Assembly: GCA_032718865.1 (NCBI GenBank)
Contig: JALUTQ010000001.1
Span: 1,922,001 to 1,986,000, forward strand
Reading direction: 5' to 3'
Source of the DNA: Tilletia caries
Taxonomy: Eukaryota; Basidiomycota; Exobasidiomycetes; Tilletiales; Tilletiaceae
DNA length: 64,000 nucleotides
The notes under the pieces: generated by a model
Seen by the model: only the letters and a program-made list of their open reading frames with translations
What the model was told of the DNA's origin: nothing
Databases searched by the model: none
Shown here: positions 44,416 to 54,577 of the stretch, one piece after another
How positions within the stretch are numbered: the stretch's first letter is position 1
How the letters are laid out: every line of letters starts with the position of its first letter
Program-made: the position numbers and the translations under genes

Positions 44416-44436
44416 CCCCTTAACTAAAGTTAGGGG
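44416..44436 (+). repeat. Hairpin end motif, copy 3
   Basis: CCCCTTAACTAAAGTTAGGGG, a near-perfect palindrome followed by AA, with the ACTAAAGT centre of copies 1 and 2. Confidence 0.5.
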
Positions 44437-44921
44437 AATCAGAAGTCAGTTCGTTCACCGATGCTCATCTACATGCTACACTCTGCAAAGCGCACTTCGC
44501 CAAGACGAGTTTTCCAGCTGACTCCTTTATACATCTCTTCGCAGTCTCATCCATCCTCTTGCTTTGTCCCCCCAAACTCTCCCCCACTCACTTCTTCTGC
44601 TCTTCTGTGTTTTCCTGCTCCTTATCAGTGATCAGAGATTTAGGGGGCCTACATAAGTACGCTTTCGACTCAAATTAGCAATCCAGCTGTCGCCCGCTGC
44701 TTCTCCAAGGTGTGTTGTTACATGGGCTGAGCACGCAACACACACAGCTCATTCACACCAGCCCGTACTCAGAGGCTGCATTCAGCGGGGACTGGTCGTG
44801 ATACATCAGTCCCGCTGCTTTTCTCATCTGGGTGGGAGCTCCTGTAACGACAGTCCAAATCGAGGGGACATCCGACGGCGTCTGGAGAAGTGCAACCGTG
44901 ACCTGGGCCCCGTCAAAAAGG

Positions 44922-44929
44922 TATAAATA
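44922..44929 (+). promoter_or_regulatory. TATA box of the cysteine-rich secreted protein gene
   Basis: TATAAATA, 137 bp upstream of ATG 45066. Confidence 0.55.
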
Positions 44930-45065
44930 GGCACACCTGCTTTAACTGAGGTACTGACTGCTCTTCATCCCCTTTCCCCTCATCCACCGCTTTTGCTATC
45001 TTCCTCTGTTCTCTTCACTTTCGTCCCTACCTGCTACACCCTCCTCAAGAACAAACCATCGAACC

Positions 45066-45635
45066 ATGAAGCTCCTCTACGTATTCCTTCTCACCTCCGC
45101 CATCCTCGCTTCTACAGTCCATGCGGACCCTTACGATGATGTGCGTATGGCTTTACCTTACCTTTCTCACGCGACGTTCCCAAAATGATCGGAAGCTGAT
45201 CAAAAGTTTTCATTCACCTTCTTGCCTTTCAAGGACTCGGAAGAGTACTGTAATGATCTTGCTCTCCAATACCCGGCCCGGCCGGACGCTATCAAAAGCT
45301 TCGTGAGAGCTCGAGCTTGTTTGGTGCCTTGCTGCGACCGTATCTCCCTGACGCTGAGGTTCAACTTTTCCTCCTGATACGTGTCCAAACAGTGCATGCA
45401 TTGCATGGGCGCGCTCAACTACACCCCAGAATATTGCGTAAGACTCTACCTTACCTTTCTCCTGCTGCGTTCCCTCATGTGACCAGAAGCTGATCAAACT
45501 CTCCCATTCACCTTCATGCATTTTAAGGACCCGGTCACAGCTTGCAAGAAAGACAACGAACGGTGCAAATCTTGCGCGAGCCAGTGCGGGAAGACGTTTG
45601 GAATTCACCAAGCCGTGTGCTTTTCCAAATGTTAA
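45066..45635 (+). CDS. Small secreted cysteine-rich protein (effector-like)
   Basis: Four exons: 45066-45140, 45234-45302, 45393-45437 and 45528-45635, all phase 0, 98 residues. A clean signal peptide (LLYVFLLTSAILASTVHA) is followed by a mature protein of 77 residues with 10 Cys, including CMHCMG, CKKDNERCKSCASQC and a closing CFSKC. This composition is typical of small secreted cysteine-rich fungal proteins, several of which act as effectors or surface proteins; that role is only inferred. Introns 1 and 3 are clearly related (CCTTACCTTTCTC, GAAGCTGATCAAA, CATTCACCTTC) and both end in the unusual acceptor AAG before GAC, so an exon-intron unit was duplicated inside the gene. No family recognised. 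Confidence 0.75.
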
Positions 45636-45639
45636 GGAA

Positions 45640-46135
45640 CGGCACATCCGATCAAGAACACGGTCGGGGATCGGGTCGTTGTCTCTTGGACGTCTGCGGG
45701 TTTGTGCTAAAGATCCGCGGGTGAGTACTGGGCCAGATCTATGGACACCGCCCATGATGAGGCCTCTCATTGACTGTCCCTCTCGCCATGGACGATTGAC
45801 AGATGGGGCCCGCGTGTGCAGAATGGGATTCGGGTCCGAGAACGGGCGAGAAGTGAGGAGAGGGGACGTTCCGACGTTTTGGTGGCGAGACGTGTAACCT
45901 TCAACCATGCAATAGTTATTTACTTACATACGCATCTCGAGAAGCATACTGGGTCATACTCGCAACTTATCACGGCCACAGCATTCATTGTGTCCCTGGA
46001 AAGTCGAAAAGGATGTGTGAGCGTGTGAGGACGTATGACATGCAGCACATGTTATTGGCGTTGGGATCGTTATATTATTGATGTCCACCAAGTGCAAACT
46101 TCGTTCTGCGGGTCCATACCCGGTGCAAGGTATAT
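45640..46135. other. Intergenic spacer, nothing recognised
   Basis: 3' flank of the cysteine-rich gene and promoter of the ankyrin gene; a TATATAA at 46131 lies too close to ATG 46142 to serve it, but could serve ATG 46154 only with a very short leader. Confidence 0.4.
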
Positions 46136-46141
46136 AAGAAG

Positions 46142-48024
46142 ATGTCAAGATCCATGTATCAGGACTACAGACCAGCTTTGGCGTTCCCCAAGGCCGCAGA
46201 CCCGGATGGTCCTCCACCATTGGCATGGTACGAACCGCGGATGGCCAACGGCATGGTGAGTCGCGGAGAGTAAACTGCACAGTTTAGATGGATCTGACAA
46301 CTTCTGTCTGCTCTTCGCACCCCTCCCCCTCATAGCAAATCATTCAGCCGCATGCTCATAGCTATGGTGGGATCCGCAAGGTCGGTGACCCATACGACCC
46401 CTGGGATTACCGTGACGAGGACGGGACGGGTGACCTTTTCGAAGAGCCCAGCTACCCGGACGACCTATTTCAAGATCCTTATGGCGAATTCGACAAGCTT
46501 GGGTGGCTGGCAAGCCGCAACGCCGACCTGCCCTTATCATCTGCCGTGGAGAAGGGGGATGTCGATGCAGTCCGCGCCTTGTTGGACGACAGCACGTCGG
46601 ACAGCAAGAAAGCCCTTCTCAGCGCATCGCATCCCGACACGGGCGAGGCCGCCGTGCACATCGCCGCAGCAACATGCCAAGCCGGTATTCTCGAATTGCT
46701 GTTCAAGGCTGGTGCTCAGGTGGACATGCTCGACCGTCAAGGTTGGAGTCCGATCATGTACCTCGCCTTCCACTCCGGGGAGCCCGTTCGCACTGGTCGG
46801 GTTTCAGCTACTGCCCTTCAAGAATGCGTCAAGGTCCTGCTGGATAATGGTGCGGATCCACTCCTCATATCGGCTGCCAATCCTCGAAGGGACATATCGG
46901 ACTGGCATGGCAACAGCATCGACTGGGCTTCCCACTCATGGAATCACACCTTCTTACGGGCCGTGATCCCCCGCTTGTCTGGAGAAGCTCCATTGCGAGA
47001 AGAACCGATTCCACCATCTTCTGACCCAAGGATTACATGGGGCCTTCCCCAGCCACCGCTCGGCTCACGGTTCGTCACGGATAGCATTCACCCGTTCCGG
47101 CGCAGCGTCGGCCATCCACGCAGAATCATCATCAGCAGTGGGCGGTCCCCCTTCGATAAACCATCTTCTCCTGGCGACTACTCGTGGGATTTCACCGGAT
47201 CGCGTCTGGTCAAGGCAGTCGTGTCTGAGAATGCCACCTTGCCGATACATCCGACCAACGACGACGTTGCGTACGGGAACATTTCCGAGTGGGAAAAGAC
47301 CCTGGACGCGCTGCTCGATGGGGGTGCCGAGGTCAAGCTGCTGCCAGAGCTTTGGTACACAGGCCATTTCAGCGTACCAGCCCGCGTTGCTCTGAGGTTG
47401 TTCGATGCGAGCAAGATCGATGTCACCCAAGACGTTCCCTTCCATCCTTCTCAAAACTCAAACGGAGGCTCTCTTGCCGCACGCATCGTCGAATCCGAGC
47501 TGTGCTCCGCGTTCTCTGAGGCAGTTCCCCTCGTCCAAGGACTGAAAGATCGCGGCGTGAATATCGTCAACGCCAAACTGCTGCCGAAGCCATATGCGGA
47601 CGTCCCTCGCCTTCAGGCTCCGCTCACGCATCTGACCCAAGCAGTGGCTCGACGCACGGCGCAAAAGTACGAGGAGCAAGCACGGGAGAACGGCGAAAGT
47701 ACGGAAACCATTGAGAGAGAAAGCTTGGAAACGTTCAAGCGTGTGCATGGGCAGCCGGTACCCATCCTCGCTCTCGCAGTGGCGACGTTGGACCCGGACC
47801 TCATCGACTACCTCATCGGGCTCGGCGTATCGACAGAACCTCCAAAGGACTTCCGATGGAGCGACTTCCTGCCTTCGCCCAAGCTCGAAACGATTTGGCC
47901 AACTACCAACACCTTCTGCCGACATCTGCTTCCCGGCCGGCCGTGTGGCGACGACTTGTTCGCTGCACACCTCCTCCGCCGGAATGCCACCTGTGCCAAG
48001 CTCGACTCCTTGGGCCTGTCATGA
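46142..48024 (+). CDS. Ankyrin-repeat protein
   Basis: Two exons, 46142-46255 and 46336-48024, joined as MANGMQIIQPHAHSYGG; 600 residues. Residues 95-200 hold ankyrin-like repeats: LPLSSAVEKGDVDAVRALLD, GEAAVHIAAATCQAGILELLFKAGAQV and DRQGWSPIMYLAFHSG...CVKVLLDNGADP. Further ankyrin-like helices occur later (WEKTLDALLDGGAEV, PILALAVATLDPDLIDYLIGLG). No other domain, signal peptide or membrane helix is visible, so a cytosolic or nuclear protein-binding role is likely but unspecific. An in-frame second ATG at 46154 is an alternative start. Confidence 0.8.
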
Positions 48025-48190
48025 AATTGCCCTCGATGTTCATAGGCAGGAAGATTGCAATAGACATTCTTCAGTAGAGTCACGAGTGCATGGCCACGAG
48101 TCAGCTTCAATTCAGAAGTATGGATGCACAGTACATTCTTTTGCTGCGACAGCCCAAAGGTTCGAATTGTCTTCGCGACGTCCAGTACTA

Positions 48191-50760
48191 CTACTGCTGC
48201 TGCATGATAACCTCCATCGCACCCTTGTCAAACTTGGTCAGGTCCACTCCATGCCGAGAGCGCACATGCCGACGCAAGTCGTACATCCGCGAGAACCGGA
48301 ATCCGCAATCCGGAAGCGGGCCCAACGGCTCTTGCCGCTCCCCCTCCTCCTCAACACCATAATCATCGTCGCTCCCACCGTCGGCCTCGGCCTCGGCGTC
48401 TGCTTTGCGTTGTAGTTCGACGATCCTGTGCCAGGGGCAGGGGAAGATCCGATCGCGTATTTTGCGTTTCTTGCTTGGTGGTGGTGATGAGGCACTGCCA
48501 CGCATTTCATCGCCTCCTCCTCTTCCTTCTCCTTCTCCTTCCCCGTCCTCTTCCCCATCCGCATCCTCTCCGTCCTCCTCACCAGATTTGGACGGTCGTT
48601 TGCGTTTCTTCTCCGCGCTCTCGGATGAGGAGTGGGCCGTAGATACCGTAGCAGACGCGGGCGCGTAGCCTTCGCCCGTGAAGAGATCGTACAACGACCG
48701 TCCCTGTCCCGACCTTGAGGAGGACGACTGGCCGGTCGAAGACGAGCCGACTCCGTACGCCTGCAATCCACGCGCTCGACCGGTATGCGCTACCTTCTTC
48801 TTCTCCTTCGCCTTCTTCTGATCCTGGTTCTCTGCATTCGTGCTCTGCTTCGCTGCCTCCACGAGAGCGCGAGGAGGTGGGGAGAGGATGGAAAGCTCAG
48901 CCGGAATCGCTGGTGCAGGTTGAGCCCTGCTTGTCGACGGCCCAACCCGCTCCGAGTCACGCTCAGGTACCGCCCCTCCTTCTTCTCGAAAGTAATCGTC
49001 CTCCATCTCCTCCTCCTCCTCCTCTCTATCGTCAGCGAGAGCAAGGACGCACTTCTCAGCAGCCTCATGCCGCTCCTTCGTACACTTGTATCCAAACCGT
49101 CGTCCACAGCCTCTCGAGCACTGGAATCTGCGTTCGCCCAGATGCACGACGCGGGTGTGGACGTCGAGTGCTCGGGCAGTCTTGAAGCGTTTAGGACAGG
49201 TCGGCTGCTGTTGTGATGGTTGGGGAGATGAATGGGTGCATGCGAACCGGTAGCCCGTCTTTGTTGGGTCGCCGTAGAAGGGCCCGGACGCATTCTGGGC
49301 TCCATCCCCGTCGTCGTGCTCCTCTTCGTCCTCATCCTCGTCCTCGTCTTCGTCATCACCATCGGCTTCTTCAGCTTCCTCCGCCTCTTCTTCCGCCTCC
49401 AATAGCGCGTCCCTCTCCTCGTGCCGTTTCAAATGAGCCTTGAGACCCTCCTGGCTCCTGAAGCTCCTTCCTAAGCCTGACGCGGCATCGACTGCACACT
49501 CGGCCCGAGGACATCGCGGAGGATGGACTTCGCGCATGTGTGCACGGAGGAGGGACCACGTGGGGAAGGTGAGCATTCCTCCCGCACTTCCTTCCGAGGA
49601 AGAAGAGGGCGGATGCGGCAAGGCGCATGTGTATGATTTTTGCTTCTTTTCTTCATGCCTTTGCTCGTGTATGCGTCTGTGTGAGTTTGTGGGGAAGCGC
49701 ATGGTGCAGCCTGGCCAGTTGCATGGGAAGGGCCGCTGTCGAACATCACGCTCAGGGTGGTTGTTGGCGGCGGCGGCGGCGGCGGGGGTGCCAGGCTCAA
49801 CAGAGGCACGAATGGCTCGAGAGGGTGTGGTATATGGAGAAAGGTGGGGCGCGTCCGAATGGGTGTCCCAGATATGTGCGCGCAGATGCTTGCGTTTGCG
49901 GAAAATTTTGCTACACTCGTCCTGATCGCAAGGATAAAGTTTAGCCGACTTTTTCGTGCTCGTGCCGAGTGGTGATCCTGAGGCTCCCTCTTCGTCCTCG
50001 AGAGCGCTGAGGCTGAGTTCCTCGCCGGGTGGACAGACCTCGTGTACGGTGTGGAGGTGTCTGTCGAGTTTCTGTTTGGTCCAGAAGCGTTTGCCGCAGA
50101 CTGGGACAGGGCTTTGAGCCGAGTCGGCAGTGGTCGGCATCGGGTGGGTGCAAACGTGTTGTTTTTGCGCCTCACTGATCGCTGCGCCGTCGAGCTCCAT
50201 GGCTGATAACATTGGTGATGATGATGGGCCGGAATGTGTCTGCTGATGGGCAGCAAGATGCTGGGACCGGAGAAACTTCTTGTCGCAGCCTGGATGCTGG
50301 CAGACGTACTTTCGCTGTAATGAAGAAGACACGTCAGCGAGACGTAGCGTGACATCGAAAGGAAGCAGAAGATGCTCACCTCGTCTGTATGGGAGAGCAT
50401 GTGTCTGTTCAACTTGTTCCGCTTCTTGAAAGCCTTGCCGCATCCTGGATGTTCGCACTGAAAGGGCCGCTCGTCGTCCGCTGACGCTCCTCCACTTCCT
50501 GCTCCGGGCGGCGTTACAGACGACGCTCTTGATCTCGGTGCAGATACTGATCTGCTTCGAGCACGTGTCGGAGCTTCAACCTCGTCCTCCTCATCCCCGT
50601 CCCCGTCCCCGTCCTCATCCTCGTCCTCCACATGCTCCTCGTCGTCCGCGTGGTCACTGCGCCGAAACCGAGCTGGGAGGCGGCACGTGCGTCCACTGCG
50701 CGTCGTGCCAGCGAGACGCGTGTGCTGCTGCTGCGGCGTGTTGAGCGTCAACACCGACAT
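48191..50760 (-). CDS. C2H2 zinc-finger protein, TFIIIA-like
   Basis: Exons 50760-50380 and 50314-48191, 834 residues, joined as SHTDERKYVC. An acidic N-terminus (EDEDEDGDGDGDEEDE) is followed by about nine C2H2 fingers: FQCEHPGCGKAFKKRNKLNRH, YVCQHPGCDKKFLRSQHLAAH, VCGKRFWTKQKLDRHLHTVH, YPCDQDECSKIFRKRKHLRAH, FPCNWPGCTMRFPTNSHRRIH, then longer-looped fingers, FQCSRGCGRRFGYKCTKERH, and a last finger at the C-terminus (CGFRFSRMYDLRRHVRSRH). The run of early linked fingers and the separated terminal YDLRRH finger match fungal TFIIIA, which binds the 5S rRNA gene and 5S RNA. Long acidic and Ser-rich inserts make it larger than yeast TFIIIA. The assignment is by finger layout and could be another multi-finger factor. 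Confidence 0.75.
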
Positions 50761-51029
50761 CCTCGTCCTCGTCCTCGTCCTCGTCCTGCTCGTTGTCGTC
50801 CAGCTTCTTCTGAGGCAAGTCCTGAACTTTTTTGAAGCTGGGGGAGTCCGGACTCCGGAAGCTCGGCCCGACCGGATATCACGGAAGCTGGAAATCCAGA
50901 AGCGAAAGGCTCCGAGCACCTTCACTCGCTCCACTCACTCCAAAAAAAAGTCGAGCGCGACGGAGGGAAGGACGACAGCGACGAGCACGTTCATGGCATC
51001 GACAGAGTGACGCGTCAGTAAAAGTAAAG
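50761..51029. promoter_or_regulatory. Divergent promoter shared by the TFIIIA-like gene and the DEAH helicase
   Basis: Only 269 bp separate the two start codons. Both neighbours act in ribosome production (5S RNA transcription and rRNA processing), so co-regulation is plausible. No TATA box is seen. Confidence 0.5.
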
Positions 51030-54000
51030 ATGCCAGCGCCCACAGTGAACGGAAGCAGCAAGAAGCGCAAGGCAGACAACGCGGTAGGTGATCACGGCAG
51101 CAACGGAAAGAAGCAGAAGAAGAAGAAGGCGCGCAACAGCAAGTACAAGAACGCGCCTGGCATCCTTCCCCAGCCCCAGCCGCAGTCGCAGCGCAATGTC
51201 GACCCAGACATCCTCAAAGCGCGCGCTGCCCTCCCCGTCGCGGCAGGAAAAGACGCCATCGTGGCCGCTCTCCGCCAGCACGACACCATCATCGTCCTCG
51301 GAGAGACCGGGTCCGGCAAGACGACGCAGATCCCACAGTTCCTCTTCGAGGCAGGATTCGCAAACCACAAGGACGGCGGTACAAATGCGAACAAGAATCG
51401 ACAGAAACTCATCGGCGTCACACAGCCCAGACGGGTGGCCGCGACGTCGCTCGCCAGTCGCGTCGCTGCCGAGATGGGATGTACGGATCCAGCCAAGCTG
51501 CCCCTCCGATCTCACGCCATGGCAGCCAAGGCAAAAGGACAGAATAACAAGGCTCCCGCCCTGGTTGGCTACTCTATCCGCTTCGACGATCGTTCGGGTC
51601 CGGAAACAAGAATCAAGTTCATGACTGACGGCTGGATTCTGCGCGAAATGGTCGGTCCTTCGCTCCTTGCCAGCAAACGGGCGGAGAAACAGGCTCTCAT
51701 TACTGCCAATGGGAAGAACAAGGAAAAAGGAAAGGACAAGGAAGAAGGAGCCGTCGATACGTCCTTCAGCGAGATGTCCTCCCTGCTCCTTTCCTACGCC
51801 GTTATCATTATCGATGAAGCCCACGAACGGACACTCGATACGGACCTCATCCTCGGCCTCGCCAAACGGATCCAAGCAAGACGCAAAGTCCTTCGCTCTC
51901 AGTGGTTGAAAGATCACCAGGCCGATCCTAACCACCCACTGGCCCGCGTTACCGAGCTCAAACTTGTGATTATGAGCGCAACATTGGATGCCCGTGCCTT
52001 TTCCAACTTCTTCGCTTCCACTCCACCTGTCCTTTCTGCAGCCTCCTCATCTTCATCACAGTCTTCTTCGTCACCAGCGCCGATTCTATACGTCGAAGGT
52101 CGTCAACATCCAGTCACCCTCTACCATACCCCCGCCCCACTCCAGGACTGGACCGATGCCGCCCTCCGCACCATCTTGCAGATCCACACCTCCAAACCTG
52201 CCCCGGGCGACATCCTCGTCTTCCTCACAGGACAAGAGGACATTGAGAAGATGGCGGCGTCTCTCAGGACGGTGGCCGAGTGGATTCCGGATTGGCTGGA
52301 GACGCGAGGGAGGCTGGCGGGGACGAATGGGATAGAAAATGGGGCGAGTTTGGAAGCGGAGAAGGATGGGCAGTCTTCTTCGGAAGAGGAAAGCAGTGAG
52401 AGTGAGGAAGAGTCGTCGGAAGAGACTGCGGAACAGTCCAACATCAATCCCATCGATCGTATCATCTCCAACGGTCTCTCCAAGAAACACCTGCTCAACG
52501 GATCTTCCTCCTCGCGTCCCTCTACAAAACTCGCCTCTCATCACGTCGCTCTCAACCCTTCCGGCGTCCCGACCGAACTCCTCATCGCACCCATCTACGC
52601 CGCCCTCGGCTCCTCCGCCACCATCCCCGTCTTCGCCCCGACCCCACCCACAGCCCGCAAAGTCGTCCTAGCAACCAACATCGCCGAGACGTCCGTGACC
52701 ATCCCCGGCATCGTGTACGTCATCGACTGCGGCTTCGCCAAGGAGAAGACGTACTCCCCCGAATCGGGCATCGAGATCCTTCGTGCTGTCCCCATCAGTC
52801 AGGGTGCGGCGAGACAACGGATGGGACGAGCGGGGCGACTGAAGCCTGGGGAGTGTTATCGGTTGTATACTTCGGACGCGTTCGAGAGTCTCGACGAGGT
52901 CGCTACGCCGGAGATCCTCAAGACGGATCTGAGCAGTGCGGCACTGCAGTTATACGCCGCCCAGCTCGACCCGTTCTCCTTCGACTGGATGGACGCGCCG
53001 GAGATGGGCTCCTTGCAGGCTGCGTTGCTTGCCCTTGTTCAGCTGGGGGCGGTCAGCATACCTGATACGGCGAGGGGAACGGAGAACGGCCTGGTGGCGC
53101 GGATCACGCCGCTCGGGCGGAGGATGGCAGCCTTGCCCTTATCGCCAGTTTACGCCCGAACACTGATCGCAGCCTCGGAGCGGGGTGGACCCGCCGTCGC
53201 TCGACAGGCTCGCGACCTCGTCGCGCTCCTCAGTGTGGATCGGAGCGTGTTTGTGGATGCGTCTGGGATGGCGCATGGTGGGGATAAGAAGAAGGCGGGA
53301 GTAGCGTCGACGATGGACGTGGAGGAGGCGCGCGAGGAAGCGCTCGCTCGGCGGATGCGGGCCGGGTTGATCCATCGGAGCGGAGACCACGCGACGGCGC
53401 TTAACGTGCTGTATGCGTACCTCGAAGTGCTGGAGTCCGGCGGCGGCAGTGGTAGCGGTGGTCGGTTCAAGGGAGCACAGCATGCGGCGGCGGCGGCTAG
53501 TGTACGGGCGTGGTGCCATGCCAACTACGTGCATGAGAAGACGGTGAGGAATGTTTTGCATGTTCGGGCGCAGTTGCGGACACTTTGTCGGCAGAATGGG
53601 ATTGCGTGCGATGATGACGAGGAGGGGGAGGAGGAGGGAGGGAAGAAGAAGGAGGGGAAGAAGGGGATGAATGGGCATGCGAACGGACATGCGAGTGGTC
53701 ATGCGAATGGGAAGGGCAAGAGCATGAATGGAAATGGGAATGGGCATATGAATGGGAATGGGAATGGGCATATGAATGGGAATGGGAACGGGAATGGGAA
53801 TGGGCACAAGGCGAATGGAGCGGAGGTGGATGACACCACGAGCGACAGCAGTGCCTCACCCGACCACCTAGCGCAATCCGACGAGGAGGACGACGACGAT
53901 ACCACCACGGGTAGCTCTTCACGGGGCCTGTACGTGACCCGAAAGTCGATCTCGTCGATGTCCGGTGCGAATGGGGTCCGGTCGGGATGGAAGGAGGAGC

Positions 54001-54344
54001 GATACGAGGCCTTGCGGGAGATCCTATGCGAAGGCAGGCTGGGCAACATAGCCTTCCGACAGACAGACGGGAGCTACAAGCGGATCGGAAAAGGGCAGGC
54101 GAGTTGCTTCCCACGTACTTACACGCATGCCAAACTCTGACTGAGGACTGACAATATTCCCCCCAATTCTGAATACTCATCACAGACCTTCAAGATTCAT
54201 CCGAGCTCGGCACTGCATGGTCGAGGGGCGAGTGCGATCTTCTTTGAGGAACTCGTCCATACGACGCAGCATTTCGCCAGGACGGTCAGTGCTATCGAGC
54301 CTGTATGGGCTCAGACCGCTGGCGGGGGTGGTGGGGAGAAGTAA
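51030..54344 (+). CDS. DHR2: DEAH-box RNA helicase, DHR2/DHX33 type
   Basis: Two exons, 51030-54098 and 54186-54344, 1075 residues. Helicase motifs in order: I GETGSGKTTQ, Ia TQPRRVAATS, II DEAH, III SAT, V TNIAETSVTIPG and VI QRMGRAGR; then the HA2 (winged-helix/ratchet) region and the OB-fold, completed by exon 2 (FKIHPSSALHGRG, EELVHTTQHFARTVSAIEPVW). The short N-terminus with a KKRKADN nuclear signal and a start close to motif I fit Dhr2/DHX33, helicases of nucleolar pre-rRNA processing. The only intron begins GC (CAG|GCGAGT) and ends CACAG, a GC-AG intron in otherwise perfect consensus. Several Ser/Glu inserts and an Asn-Gly-His repeat (53660-53810) enlarge the protein. Confidence 0.9.
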
Positions 54345-54577
54345 TTCGTCATGCTATCTGTTCTTGCTTTGCTTTATATCAATGCTACAGCCTTGTCCAG
54401 GCATCCAGTCTTCCGTAACGAATGGGAGATACTTCCTTCCTTGCCACCGAGGTGATGATGGCTGGAGTTGATCGTCGTCCTTGGCTGGGTGGAGTGTGCA
54501 GGTTGAGAACCTCCCGCTTCTTCCAAAGCTTTCTTCCCTCCTTCCATCATCGAAGTTGACAAACACCCAGCGCGCGC

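Noticed and set aside
50761..50934. N-terminal extension of the TFIIIA-like protein
   Set aside because: No ATG upstream in frame; it would also occupy most of the divergent promoter.
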